A DNA stretch of 64,000 nt from Amphiura filiformis (Eukaryota; Echinodermata; Ophiuroidea; Amphilepidida; Amphiuridae), in contig NW_027305510.1 of the NCBI RefSeq assembly GCF_039555335.1, forward strand, positions 744,001 through 808,000. Reading direction: 5' to 3'. Shown here in pieces: positions 1 through 11,265 of this stretch (its first letter is position 1; each line of letters opens with the position of its first letter). The position numbers and the translations under genes are program-made. A model generated the notes under the pieces. That model had not been told where the DNA came from, did not search any database, and was given only the letters and a program-made list of their open reading frames with translations.

Positions 1-831
1 TGCACCAAGCCAATTTGATTTGAATTAATTTGAATATTTATTAGCTATCCATCATCCAGTGCAGTATGCAATGCATTATGCAAAGCTAGACGGTGCGTGG
101 AATTAATGCGTACATCTGATATAGATTTGTAGATTTCACTTGCTGCTGAATCTTATACATTAAAAAAATGCACAATTCAATTTCAAAGTAATGTGAATAA
201 AGTTTTGTAAACTTCATTTACTCATTTTGCTATCACCCAGTGGTGGGTAGCATTTTATTTGGGAGGGGGCGGGGGGAAAAGTGAAAAAAAAAAAAAAAAT
301 CAACATATTTTGTGCAAAATTGTCACACAAAGTTTTTAATGGTATCTGAGGAGGGCAGGTGACAAGAGATCTGACAGGGGGAAATTTCCCCACCTCACCA
401 CTGCAAGTAAAGGTGAAACCATTGGGATTTTGGTCTTTTGGGGCTTATTTTGCTGTTTTCTAAATACTGGTACTGCAAACTGCTTATGTTTGCAAAATGA
501 TGAACCACAAATTTATGTACAACAGGTAAAGTTTGAAAAAAAATTGGAGAACATTTACACAAAGTGCTTGCAAAAATTCATCACAATTTGCCAGATTTTT
601 AGGATGATTTTAGGCTCCAGAAAAAAACCCATCCCGACTGAGCGACTCTGCTTGAAAAGAATGTCGCCAAAGCTTTTCTGGAGGTAAGAAAAGAATGTCA
701 TTCTAAAGTGCACTCTTTTGCATATTTAATATTGATTTGCTCAAATCCAAAATGCAAACAACTAGTGCAACAAGTTTTGAATTTAACAATGTTAGGGGCT
801 CTAAACCCAGAAGTGAATTTCTCATCTCATA
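1..831. other. AT-rich intergenic DNA, no gene recognised
   Basis: No convincing coding frame or splice-flanked exon is seen. A G-rich run followed by an A tract lies at about 262-299. Short open frames here have no recognisable domain. Confidence 0.5.
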
Positions 832-835
832 TTAA

Positions 836-1264
836 GGGAAGGGGTATGAACATTTGGACAGTATTTATTGTGGGACATTAGAGCACATCAGACATATCGA
901 ATTGCATTCTAAATACGAAGAATGGCCTTCTGATATCAAATTTTGAAATTCGCAATGTAATACACATTTTATGGCAAATCATTAAAAATTGATATTTTTG
1001 ATATTTAACAGTAGGCCTACTCGAAGTAAACTTTATAAATCTGATGATTTCTACCTAAAGTGTATGTAGGTGGGATGAAAAGCCGACGATCAATTGAAAA
1101 TTTTGTCATAAAATTATTATTATATCGTGAATTTCATAAAATGAAAATTATTTGATATCAGAAAGACATTCTTCGTATTCAGAATGCAATTCGATAGGTC
1201 TGATGTGCTCCAATGTCCCACAAAAAATGCTGTCGAAACGCTCAAAACGCTCATTCCAGTTCCC
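836..1264. mobile_element. Palindromic TTAA-flanked MITE (family 1), full copy
   Basis: The element lies between two TTAA tetramers (832-835 and 1265-1268) and its ends are inverted copies of each other; the arm carries the recognisable phrase GTGGGACATNAGAGCACATC. A second nearly complete copy is at 50881-51531, and half copies are at 12110-12345 and 20065-20320. TTAA target duplication is typical of piggyBac-type transposases, so a piggyBac-like non-autonomous element is inferred. The left arm contains a TAGGCCTA (1012-1019) that the other copies lack. Confidence 0.8.
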
Positions 1265-1268
1265 TTAA

Positions 1269-2137
1269 TAGCAGATGAGATTTATAGCTTGTTTCACTGT
1301 TTGTGCACAGAAACTAACTTACCAACTGAAAGAATTAAATTTAAAATTACAAATCTGAGTCCAGTTTTTATGCACACATCAGTATTCAATGATCGATTCT
1401 AGGATTCTAGATGCCAAAAGTTCAATAATACAAATTTATATACAACAGGTAAGTTTCTCTGTAAATTGTGCGCATTTTTTACGCCATACTCGAATCAATG
1501 TGCATCGGATTTAACCAGTTAAAACCTCTTGGGTCTCCCAACTCAAAACTCAAACAAGCAACTTTTAAACTTTATATAAAATAACAAAACAAAAAGTTAT
1601 CTCCTGAATTTCATCTCAGGTTTTTCTCCATGGATATTCATCATTGGCTGGCAGCCGCTGATATTCATTAATTCCACTATGCAGCGCTGCACAGGTGGCC
1701 TCTAGGGGGAACTATAGCACAGCTTAATACAATATGCATTACATGCAAGGAATGCATGCATAGCCATAGCCCTATGCACACTATACAAACAAGATAAGGC
1801 TCTATCTATTATACTGCTGTACCAGAATAACCATTATGTAAATGACCCCTTGCCTGGCTGGGCCCACACAATACAGGATTGCATGCATTCATGAGCAAGG
1901 TCTTGTTAAAAGTACAAGATGTGAATAACATTACAGGTGATTTGTAGACTTGGACCAAGTCCTGTAGTTTAACACCTGCAGAATTTGTGCAGACCCAGCT
2001 TCATGCTTGTCTGCAATATTCCTAGTGTGCACAAGAATTCTTTCCTAAAACCAGAAAATCTCTTCCTCAATCGTATGCCATGTGTAACCCATAAACAATG
2101 TTTCAAACATCTGAACACTAGGGGAGGTGGGACTGGG
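1269..2137. other. Intergenic DNA, nothing recognised
   Basis: I see no exon, RNA gene or clear transposon end here. A short phrase near 1431-1452 resembles one near 510-531. Confidence 0.5.
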
Positions 2138-2475
2138 CAGTGATGTACTGTGGCCGCTTCTCCCCTAGTAGGGGGCGGCAAAAAGAGACATTTTGTCACC
2201 CCTTCATCAAGGGGGGGGGGTGGACGGGCAGTGGTGTACTGTGGCCGCTTCTCCCGAGTAGGGAGCTGCAAAAAAAAGGTAAATTTTGTCACCACTTCAT
2301 CAGGGGGGGCCGGGCAGTGGTGTACTGTGGCCGCTTCTCCCCTAGTAGGGGGCTGCAAAAAGGTACATTTTGTCGCCCCTTCATCAGGGGGGGCAGGCAG
2401 TGATGTACTGTGGCCGCTTCTCCCCTAAGTAGGAGCTGCAAAAAAAGGTAAATTTTGCCGCCCCCTTCATCACCA
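2138..2475. repeat. GC-rich minisatellite, about four units of 83-91 bp
   Basis: Units begin at 2138, 2229, 2315 and 2398 with nearly the same phrase (CAGTGRTGTACTGTGGCCGC) followed by CTTCTCCC and end in a G-rich run after TTCATCA. The unit lengths (91, 86, 83) make frames run open across it on both strands; these are repeat artefacts and not genes. Confidence 0.9.
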
Positions 2476-2798
2476 GTCAGAAAAGTTAGTTTGACCCATT
2501 TTTTTATGGGTTCGAAAAAAGTGTTGAGCATTTTGAAAAAAATTGTTTAAAAATATGCTAGCGACCTAAAAGTACATAATTCTTCAGCCCTTTTTAAATT
2601 CTTTTTGCCGCCCATTCTTCTTCCCATGCATGTTCTTTTTGCCACCCCTGCTTGTACTCCGGGGAGCTCAGACCCCAAAGCCCCCCAAATATGGCATGCT
2701 GGGTATCATCCGGGTCATTTTCAAGATCAAATCATCTATAACCTAAGTAACACTCATGAATACTAACTATTCTTGCTCAAATAGTACTACCGTAGCAT
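2476..2798. other. Intergenic DNA, nothing recognised
   Basis: No exon or clear repeat boundary was found between the minisatellite and the segmental duplication. Confidence 0.4.
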
Positions 2799-4144
2799 TT
2801 AAATGAGACCGAGAGAAAATATTCTTAACTTGAGAACTTTTTTGTACAGGCATATGATTTAAATGTCTCAAATAATTGGTACTGGTGGAGTTCAGAAAAT
2901 TGATACAGTCAGTACCCGGTACGGTGAGTACTTGCTTGGGGAATGAGATAATGCCATTACCCAGGCAATACCCATACTTGCTTCTAAGGTTACAATCAGG
3001 GGTAGCGTTTACCCCCGATCGAGGGTTATTGGCCCCCTAAATTTAAAAAATATTAATTTTTCACCCCCTATATTGGGAATTATAATATGTGCAAGCTTGG
3101 GGGTGAATTCTGACCCTCTACTTTTGGACCTTACTGACTACACTGCAAAATATTGTTCACCCCCGAGATTTAATTTTCACCCATGTATTTGGATTTTCTG
3201 CAAGCTCAGTGAGTGAAAAACACGGGAAACACAACCCCCGACTTTCGGGCCTTAATGCTTCCCCTGGTTACAATAGGCCTACATGCAATACTTGTGTAAA
3301 GTCAATACGTGTTTTAAGGTGCTTTTTGAAAGTCCATGTTCACAGATGTCATGATCAAGTTCCCCCCCCATGTACTAATTATGCCACTAATCCCCCTCCT
3401 CATCCAGCTGGGCAAATGGGTTCAAGAGGCAAACTTTGACAAGAAGAATGATAAAAAATGGGCTAAATAGTACCAGTACCAAAAGGCTTTACATTTTAAA
3501 TATCAGGTCATCAAGCATCTGCGAGGGGGCCCCCAAGACATCCTGAATTTAGGGTGCGGGAAGCTTCCCCAAAGGGCTTGCTATATGCCACTAGCTAAAA
3601 AATGCTACATGTAGACAAACATTGTAACATTGTTTTTGTTTTGTTTTGTTTTGTTGTTGTTGTTTTTTTTTGGGGGGGGGGGGTCTTCAAATAATCAATT
3701 TGTAAGATAAAATTTAACATGTTTTTTAGAGCCTAGTATGTATATTTGTAACAAACCAGTCCCACATGGATGACAGTAAAGTACAACAGGATACAATTTT
3801 AAAATAACAGAGACTTTCAAAACATTGAGTTTATACATTACTACTTTTTTATTATTAAAATTCTACATAAAAATGTACATACATTTACGGTACCAGTACC
3901 ATAAATAAACAAAAGTACCGGTACACTGTCATTGACGAGTTATTATATTAATTACCGTACGTACCGTTACAAGTTATATTTATGTACCGTATGTAGCCTG
4001 AGCTGAGGTTACCAATGCCATGATCAGACTGTCATTCAGTGTCATTGCCAGTTATCTCAACTTTTTAGACAAGTGGGTGGATGAGGGCTTGCTCGAGAAG
4101 TCTAGCCATTAATTTGCTCAGTTCACCGAAGCTAGACTAGAGTT
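2799..4144 (+). repeat. Segmental duplication, copy A
   Basis: This stretch matches 5278-6362 in the same orientation, almost base for base from about 3380 onward. It is longer than copy B mainly because it contains a 270-bp hAT-type MITE plus its target duplication. At 3640-3680 a TG/T/G-rich run varies in length between the copies. No coding content is recognised. Confidence 0.9.
2997..3266. mobile_element. hAT-type MITE with 8-bp target duplication GTTACAAT
   Basis: The ends are CAGGGGTAGCG and, inverted, CAGGGGAAGCA. They are flanked by identical 8-mers GTTACAAT at 2989-2996 and 3267-3274. The matching place in copy B (5476-5483) has a single GTTACAAT, which is the empty site. CAGGG-type ends plus 8-bp duplications are hallmarks of hAT elements. 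The 270-bp interior has no transposase and repeats a TTTCACCCCC-like motif in both orientations. Confidence 0.92.
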
Positions 4145-4180
4145 TAGGGGGGGTAGGAGTAACAAATTATTCATGACGAT

Positions 4181-4300
4181 GCGTGAGATTTTACTCATTT
4201 TGCGTGAGATTTACTACCTAGGCGTGAGATTATACTACCTTGGCGTGAGACCGTGAGAAGGTGCCCCAATGCGTGAGACTCACGGCCAATGCGTGAGAGT
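4181..4300. repeat. Short-period repeat of GCGTGAGA
   Basis: GCGTGAGA recurs at 4181, 4202, 4222, 4243, 4271 and 4291, mostly 20-21 bp apart, just after the end of duplication copy A. Confidence 0.8.
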
Positions 4301-4537
4301 TGACAGCCCTGAGTAAATATTGGTGTCATTTCATAAGGGATATTTATTACTTCTTTGATTTAGAGGCACATTGTATGTTTCTGATTCCAACATGTCCAAC
4401 TGTGTGATATTTACGACTAAAATTCTACATGCACTGGTGCAGGTACATTTGAAAAGTTACCTGCACAGAATCAAAGTCACCTGCATATGTGCAGGCATGC
4501 AGGTGGTAAATCAAACACTGCTTTCCACCAAAATGCT

Positions 4538-5043
4538 GTGAGCTACGTTACCACTTTTTAACACACGTTATTGGAAAGACGTAAAACAGAGGTATCAACG
4601 TAGTTTACGGTTTTTGTAAGGAAACACTCATAGGTTTTTAAAAATAACAGTAAAAATTGTGATGCTGTAGCATTTTTGGCATAGAAATGTTGTAAACATT
4701 GAAATTTCGACCGACCATGTTAAGATTGGTGAGCTACGTTACCAGAATTCCATAGTATGCACTTGTATAACAAGTACTTCCTAATAATTTGTGATAGGTA
4801 CCAGTGATCGAACCCCATTTATATTAGAATTAACCGACATAACATTCTAACGTTCGCAAATCACATCAAAAACCTGTGAACTACGTTACTGTGAGCTACG
4901 TTATGCACTCATTTATGCATCTTCAAAACTTCTATGAAATGGTGAAATAGGTGTTACATTTCACTCAAGTGATCTTTCGTTTGCTTTTTATGACCTTGGA
5001 TTAAGTAAAACCAGCCCATTTTGTAGCCGGTAACGTCGCTCAC
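4538..5043. repeat. Non-coding stretch with six scattered copies of GTGAGCTACGTTACC
   Basis: Copies or close variants start at 4538, 4729, 4876 and 4891 on the + strand, and at about 4597 and 5029 on the - strand. They are separated by otherwise unrelated sequence. No coding frame explains the conservation. It is likely the interior of an unidentified transposon (inference). Confidence 0.65.
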
Positions 5044-5217
5044 ATTACATTGAGTTTTCCTGAAAGAAAAATATACAAGTGGTGTTGACAATCTTTTACA
5101 TCTGAAAGTAGTGATACATGTGCTCTTAAAAACACAAAAATCAGGTCTTTTGAACAACTTTATTTTTTTCAATTTTTACAGTGGATTGGCACGGATTTTG
5201 TAGAATGAGCGATACGC

Positions 5218-5277
5218 TATAATTTTTGAGAAAAATGCAAAAATAGGCACAAAATTGGGCAGGGGTGTAGTACCCCC
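5218..5277. mobile_element. Right arm of a TTAA-flanked MITE (family 2)
   Basis: The sequence ends in GGGGTGTAGTACCCCC followed by TTAA (5278-5281), matching the right end of the full copy at 12430-12777. The left arm was not found. The flanking TTAA is shared with the start of duplication copy B and is present without the MITE in copy A near 2799. Confidence 0.7.
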
Positions 5278-6362
5278 TTAAATGAGACCGAGAGAAAATA
5301 TTCTGAACTTGAGAAAATAGCAAGTTTTTGGGTTTTTTTTGTACAGGCAATAGGATTTAAATGTCTCAAATAATTGGTACTGGTCGAGTTCATAATTGAT
5401 ACAGTCAGTACTCGGTACGGTACTTTACTTGCTTGGGGAATGAGATAACAGGCAATATCCGTACATACTTCTAAGGTTACAATACATGCAATACTTGTAA
5501 AGTCAATGTATACATGTTTTTTGGTGCTTTTTGAAAGTCCATGACCATGTTCACAGATGTCATGATCATACCCTTGACAATGTCAAGTCTCCCCCATGTA
5601 CTATGCCACTAATCCCCTCCTCATCCAGCTGGGCAAATGGGTTCAAGAGGCAAACTTTGACAAGAAGAATGATAAAAAATGGGCTAAATAGTACCAGTAC
5701 CAAAAGGCTTTACATTTTAAATATCAGGTCATCAAGCATCTGCGAGGGGGCCCCCAAGACATCCTGAATTTAGGGTGCGGGAAGCTTCCCCAAAGGGCTT
5801 GCTATATGCCACTAGCTAAAAAATGCTACATGTAGACAAACATTGTAACATTGTTTTTGTTTTGTTTTGTTTTGTTGTTGTTTTTTTTTTTGGGGGGGGG
5901 GTCTTCAAATAATCAATTTGTAAGATAAAATTTAACATGTTTTTTAGAGCCTAGTATGTATATTTGTAACAAACCAGTCCCACATGGATGACAGTAAAGT
6001 ACAACAGGATACAATTTTAAAATAACAGAGACTTTCAAAACATTGAGTTTATACATTACTACTTTTTTATTATTAAAATTCTACATAAAAATGTACATAC
6101 ATTTACGGTACCAGTACCATAAATAAACAAAAGTACCGGTACACTGTCATTGACGAGTTATTATATTAATTACCGTACGTACCGTTACAAGTTATATTTA
6201 TGTACCGTATGTAGCCTGAGCTGAGGTTACCAATGCCATGATCAGACTGTCATTCAGTGTCATTGCCAGTTATCTCAACTTTTTAGACAAGTGGGTGGAT
6301 GAGGGCTTGCTCGAGAAGTCTAGCCATTAATTTGCTCAGTTCACCGAAGCTAGACTAGAGTT
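5278..6362 (+). repeat. Segmental duplication, copy B
   Basis: Direct copy of 2799-4144 lacking the hAT MITE. It keeps an intact pre-insertion GTTACAAT at 5476-5483 and lacks the GGCCTA hexamer present in copy A at 3276-3281. Both copies end at the same phrase near GAAGCTAGACTAGAGTT. Confidence 0.9.
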
Positions 6363-7136
6363 CTAGAGTATGATTGAGGGCATATAACAAAATGCCCCTT
6401 AAAAAAAATTTAATCCATGATTCATAAATTAAAAAAAAAAACTTTCTCCTTGGTGTTTAAAAAAAAATTACATAATTAATTAGCTTTTATATAATTTCAA
6501 AATTAACAAAAGTGATCACAAGCATGCAAGAGCAGGACTGGCGTGACACACCAGCAGCAGATTTACACACTGACACTCAACATGATCGCTGCAGTCATGG
6601 CAATGGCAGTGCAGCACTGCACTGTCCAGTACACTGTATGCACAGTATGAATTATGATATCGGCAACTCAAGAAAACATTCATCATGTCTGATGTTGATT
6701 GATACATGATAGGAAATGGGACACAAAACTTCACAAATTTGTTGCAAATTCGTTTCAGCAGCTGGTGCAAATCATGATTTTTTGGAAACACGTTTTGATT
6801 AGATGCAGAATATTAAAGGACAGGTGAAATATCTTCAGAAATCACCTTCACTTAGCGTTACAGGTACGTGCGGTCGGTCATTGTTGACCAGGCAAATACC
6901 GTATACCGCCGAACGAGCAGGTCCCCTCGATTCGCTTGCCCACGCCAAAGCAAATCAAACAATAAACTCCCCCAAGCATTACGCAAAATGTAGCAGTTTT
7001 TCCCATGTTTTTTAAGGGGATACATCATGAATAATGTTTACTTCGCCCATCAAATATAAAATCTATATTTCTAGCCAATAAAATGAATATAAATTATGCT
7101 AAAATTAAAAATATGAATATGTAAAACTAGCCATAC
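6363..7136. other. Intergenic or intronic DNA, nothing recognised
   Basis: Short open frames on both strands show no domain and no conserved splice context. If the candidate exon at 7137-7176 is real, this would be part of its first intron. Confidence 0.4.
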
Positions 7137-7176
7137 CTTGCTTTTCTTCCAGATCCTTTGCAATTGCGTCGGCCAT
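7137..7176 (-). CDS. Candidate first coding exon, unknown protein
   Basis: On the - strand an ATG at 7176 in the context AAAATGGCC opens 13 codons reading MADAIAKDLEEKQ, then meets a splice donor of the form CAAG|GTATGG at 7137/7136. The start context fits animal translation starts and the peptide is hydrophilic, like many N-termini. I found no convincing downstream exon on the - strand inside the window; the gene could continue beyond position 1. A second donor-like AAG|GTAAGT on the same strand lies near 7280, which could belong to an alternative 5' exon. This is a weak call resting only on start and donor context; a chance ATG before a chance donor is possible. Confidence 0.3.
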
Positions 7177-7758
7177 TTTGAATATTAAAATTTTTGCAAA
7201 CGCAACTATGTTTTATCACCCTCCGGAGATTGCCGAGAATTAATTAGAAGACAAAATTTACTCTTTCATATCTACTTACCTTCGCTAGACATACAGCAAA
7301 ACAAATTGGTAAATGTAACTTAAGCAATCCGTCCCAAAAATTCGGACATATCACATGAAAAAGGCAGAAATACACCACACACGCAGATTTTCCGAATATT
7401 TCCGATAATTAATAATGAATAATAAACTGCCTTTTTATCTCTAGAGGGCAGTCTAACAATAAATTTTCAGGCGTCCAGACAGGTACATAACTTGATTGCT
7501 CATGAATGTATTCATACAACCAATAAATAGAAAGAAAGAAAGCTAAAAAAAAAAAGTTTGTTCAGAATCTTGGAATTGTCGAAACCGGTGTCGAAATTCC
7601 AAAGATTTTACGCACTAGTATGATGGGCCAGTATTACCTACCGACGTTTTGCTTCAAAAATCACCGGCACTAACACTGGGCACTAAAAAAAAGAATCCAT
7701 TTCGCACCCCTCAAATGCTCACACAAAAACAACTTGGAAAAGTCTCTAAAATGGCCGC
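7177..7758. other. Possible 5' flank of the minus-strand candidate exon
   Basis: AT-rich DNA with no recognised repeat family or coding domain. A strong donor-like sequence on the - strand near 7280 is the only gene-like signal. Confidence 0.35.
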
Positions 7759-7762
7759 TTAA

Positions 7763-8040
7763 AGGAGGATTTCGTGATCCTATTAAACATCCTCTTTTTA
7801 TGACATTTTTCAATAGATATCCACGAAAAAAGCTTATTTCCAAAATTTCAGTTGATTCCGATTTTGCGTTCGCGAGTTATGCATGATTAATATGTGGCGA
7901 TATTTTTGCTAAACGAATTAATCTGCAAGAAATATTTGGTACATAAACATTATGTAGCCAGAGGTATGCAGTGGTGTAAAAATCTCAACTTTTTTTTGGG
8001 AAAAGTGGGGGGATGAGGCTGTGGATCACGAAATGCCCCT
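7763..8040. mobile_element. TTAA-flanked MITE (family 3)
   Basis: TTAA at 7759-7762 and 8041-8044 flank inverted ends of the form AGGRGGATTTCGTGATCC and GGATCACGAAATGCCCCT. Related copies are at 50345-50598 and, reversed, about 24140-24355. No transposase frame. Confidence 0.85.
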
Positions 8041-8289
8041 TTAAATGCAGGGGGTGAAATTTCATTTTTTTTGTTCAAATCTTGCTACATTTCTTTAGTG
8101 ATAGGGGAAAAGGTCAAATGTCAAAATTTAAAATGAAAAATTCTCTGATTTTGAAGAAAAAAATGGTCTCATATTGGTCCGCTTGCAGAAGCATTTAATA
8201 AAAAAGAATAGTTTGCCATATCTCAAGTGGTTCAGTGTACCTTGTAACATGGTAAAAATTAAGATCAAATTCCATTGAGCCGTGCTGAC

Positions 8290-8604
8290 CAGGGGTGAAA
8301 TTAAGTGGGAGACGGGAGCCGTTTGGCCCCCAGAAACTCTGAAATGACCCCTGGTTCCATCTCAATTCATTGACCAGGGGACACTTTTCTCACAAAACTG
8401 GCCCCCTGGATAGTAAACCAAAAATATCAAATTACAAGCAAATGGTGCTTATTTAACTCATAGGCCTATAGCACATCTTTATTTTTATTGGCCCCTTGGT
8501 AATTGGAAATGGCCCCTGGTTCTTCCCAATCTTGGTGAACCAGGGGCCGTGGCAATTTTTTGCCAAAGTGGCCCCTGGTTCAAGCTCTCTTATTTTCACC
8601 CTTA
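8290..8604. mobile_element. hAT-type MITE with 8-bp target duplication GTGCTGAC
   Basis: Identical 8-mers GTGCTGAC flank the element at 8282-8289 and 8605-8612. Ends are CAGGGGTGAAATTAAG and, inverted, TAAGGGTGAAAATAAG. The 315-bp interior repeats GGCCCCTGGTTC or its complement several times in both orientations. No coding potential. Confidence 0.9.
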
Positions 8605-9026
8605 GTGCTGACCTTTTATCATTTTGATTTAAGGAGCAATTTGAGACCAGTTGGATTAAAATTGGAGCATATTTCAATCCCCGAGGGGGTTCTCCCTAGT
8701 TGAAGCAGGGATGTGAGAGTAAAGCCTATACGGGGATGTGCCACGGTACCTTTTCAGCAATTTTGGTATTATGGTTTTCAGTGTAGACCAATGCGCATAT
8801 TGGGCAAAAGTGCCCCTAAAAGCGCCCAATTAGGCCAAATTTGGGTGCTTTTTTGGGTGTTATTGTGAAAAATTGGTATAGGTGGCAAAAAGAGCAAAAA
8901 GTAAAGGTATGAAGTCAGCATAACGAAACATCCAAGTTATGGCAAACTATTCTTGTGTTTTTAAAGGACGAACACATTGAGACCATTTTTAAGGAGATCG
9001 GAGCATTTTTTCGAAGTTGATGGGTG

Positions 9027-9118
9027 GATATCTCTGTCTTTACTCTAGGGGAGTGAGTTGGCAGAAAAGACCGATATCTCTGTCTTTACTCTAGGGGAGT
9101 GAGTTGGCAGAAATATGG
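9027..9118 (+). repeat. Two tandem copies of a 46-bp unit
   Basis: The phrase GATATCTCTGTCTTTACTC and its continuation occur at 9027 and again 46 bp later at 9073, essentially identical, so this is a recent local duplication. Confidence 0.9.
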
Positions 9119-9404
9119 CTTAGTGGGTTATAAGGTCAGGGGAGTGAAAACAATTATGTTCAACTGCAGTAGTAGTGGAAACATACATGTACCTCTAGCA
9201 GTCACTAGAGAATAGTTCAAGTAACACATGCATGCACCGTAATGTCTACCCAGAATTCATTGCTGCAAATTATTTTTGAATTTCAAACTTTGTCCGAATG
9301 GTCTGCAAATGGTACAGATGTGTCATTTCTGTCTGTTGGTAAGGGTATGGAAGTGGTTGTGTAAGACTACCCATAATGCAATGTGAAGTGGTTGTTTACC
9401 CATA

Positions 9405-9830
9405 ATGCAATTTGTAAAGTTGCTCCATCGGGTTGTAACTCGGGGATATACACTCCGGGAGTATAAAACCGCAAAGGTAATCTAAGGTCAAAGGTCAGGT
9501 CAAATTTAAAGTTCCCCTGATTGGGCTTTAACTCGGGGAAAATAATCACTACCACACTGCAAAGGTCATCCGAGGTTAAAGGTCAGGTCAAATTTGAAGC
9601 TACTCCACTTTGGGCTGTAACTCGGGGAAAATGATCATCCTCAATACTCGGGGAGTCTAAAGCCGCAAAGGTCATCCGATGTCAAAAATCAGGGCAAATT
9701 TGAAGTTGTTCCGATTGGGCTGTAACTAGCGGAAAATAATCCCTGACTCCCGGAGATTATAAACCCACAAAGGTCATCCCAGGTCAAAGGTCAAGTCAAA
9801 GTCTAATTTTAAGTTGCTCCGATCTACAAA
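9405..9830 (+). repeat. About four diverged ~105-bp tandem units containing AGGTCA direct repeats
   Basis: Each unit carries a GGGCTGTAACTCGGGG-like part and an AAAGGTCATCCNAGGTCAAAGG-like part. AGGTCAAAGGTCA, an exact DR1 arrangement of the nuclear-receptor half site, is present at 9485-9497 and 9781-9793, with AGGTTAAAGGTCA at 9573-9585; the remaining unit is degenerate. Whether any receptor binds is unknown. Confidence 0.75.
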
Positions 9831-10018
9831 GCTCATCACCAGGGAACAGTTTGGAACATTTAGCAGGAGTTGTGTCAAAGGTCAAGGGTCCACCTCCCCC
9901 AACTTAATTTATGATCTATCAGTAGACTATCACCAAGATGTGGCTCTAGTATATTATATTAATGTATATTACCGGTACTTTACTTACCAACTTACTTACC
10001 AACCTTCTGGTCTGAAAT

Positions 10019-10439
10019 CAGTAGCGTAGCCAGCGGGGGGACAGGGGGGGCAGAGTGCCCCCCCTGACAAAAAATGAAAGAAAAAGTGCCCCTATGACAA
10101 AAAATGAAAGAGAAAATCAGGAGGGCAAAGGAAAAGAAAAAGGGCAAGGAGCCCCTTTGTCTAGCAAAATTCAGGGCCAAAATAGTGTAAAATACACATA
10201 CACGCTACGCGCGCACATTGTAGCAATAAAGCCCTTTTTTAGCCGGATAATGGGCGAAAATAGTGTAAAATACCATTTTTTTCGCGCTACGCTCGCACAT
10301 CATCCCAATAAGGCCCTTTTCGGGAAGCTTGAAGACATACAGTCTCTATGTATTGTATGATGCAACTGCAATTTTTTTCGTCTGTGCCCCCAAAATTTTA
10401 TTTTGCCCCCCCTGACCAAGAAAGCTAGCTACGCCCCTG
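10019..10439. mobile_element. hAT-type MITE with 8-bp target duplication TCTGAAAT
   Basis: TCTGAAAT at 10011-10018 and 10440-10447 flanks ends CAGTAGCGTAGCCAGC and, inverted, CAGGGGCGTAGCTAGC. The 421-bp interior repeats GTGCCCC...TGACAAAAAATGAAAG and a CGCTACGCNCGCACAT motif. No transposase. Confidence 0.92.
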
Positions 10440-10447
10440 TCTGAAAT

Positions 10448-10815
10448 GGACATATCTCTAAATGCCACGAAGGTATGACACCACTCGTGAGAAAGAGAAA
10501 AACATAAAGAATATAATAAAATATTTCCTCACCCGGGCGCTACTCATCATAGGACCCGGTCAATATTCATATGGGCCCTTTTCATATCTCAAAATGCCAA
10601 GAAGGTGTGCATGTGACCCCCGGAGTGGAAAAAGTAAAAAATATAATAATATCATTTCCCCACCATGCCTACGGGGGAAGGGGCGTAACCAGACCTGATT
10701 TCCGGGGGGCAAGATTGAAAAATTTCCCAATTGTTGACCAAAAGTCGCGAGCAGCTTGCCGCGAAGCGTTAAACGGGTGGGGTCCAGGGGCCCGCCTTAG
10801 GGGCCATGGTGGGGT
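10448..10815. other. GC-rich transposon-like debris
   Basis: GGGGCGTAACCAG near 10680 and G-runs up to 10815 look like the end of another repeat, but a partner end and target duplication were not found. The large element X begins at 10816. Confidence 0.4.
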
Positions 10816-11127
10816 CATAGGGCCTGCACTTTGGCTCGTTTTTTGCAGGTTTACATGGTCCAATAATCACAAGATGACTGACATGTGGTAACAAAGGAAG
10901 CAGTCACTGCAATTTGATTATGTCCCATATGATTGGCCATTCAAGACACCCCTGTGAATATACTATAGCGGCCTTTTCAAAATATAATACCTGTTTGCTT
11001 GACTGTATTGACAATACCCGGGAACAATACACACAGTATATGCATTGGACAAACTTTTTACAATAAGCATGATAAGTGATGATGTGACCTCCAGATTTAT
11101 ACATCGTTCGTCTCGCACACTGACAAC

Positions 11128-11210
11128 ATTTGATTGAATGGACTGTAGGCTACTGCGCCGTGATTACGGTGAAGGACACCGGTTCAAATCCTTATGTTTG
11201 GAGCCAATCG
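11128..11210 (+). other. tRNA-like module with B-box (GGTTCAAATCC)
   Basis: The phrase GATTACGGTGAAGGACACCG followed by GGTTCAAATCC matches the internal RNA polymerase III B-box consensus. The module recurs near both ends of X and Y in the same orientation (15829-15905, 19184-19264, 22278-22353), although the neighbouring arms are inverted. The Y-left copy has a damaged B-box. It does not fold as an intact tRNA by eye; a tRNA-derived SINE fragment is plausible. Confidence 0.45.
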
Positions 11211-11265
11211 ATAAAAGCATGCAGGACCTCTATACCCATGTACAGTTTATCCCTACATAACCTAT

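Noticed and set aside
238-403. Possible hAT MITE with CAGTGGTGGG ... CCACCTCACCACTG ends
   Set aside because: The short inverted ends are suggestive, but the flanking 8-mers (TATCACC-side and CAAGTAAA) do not match, so no target duplication supports it.
2140-2531. Overlapping open frames on both strands around the minisatellite
   Set aside because: Produced by the tandem repeat itself; no start context, splice sites or domain.
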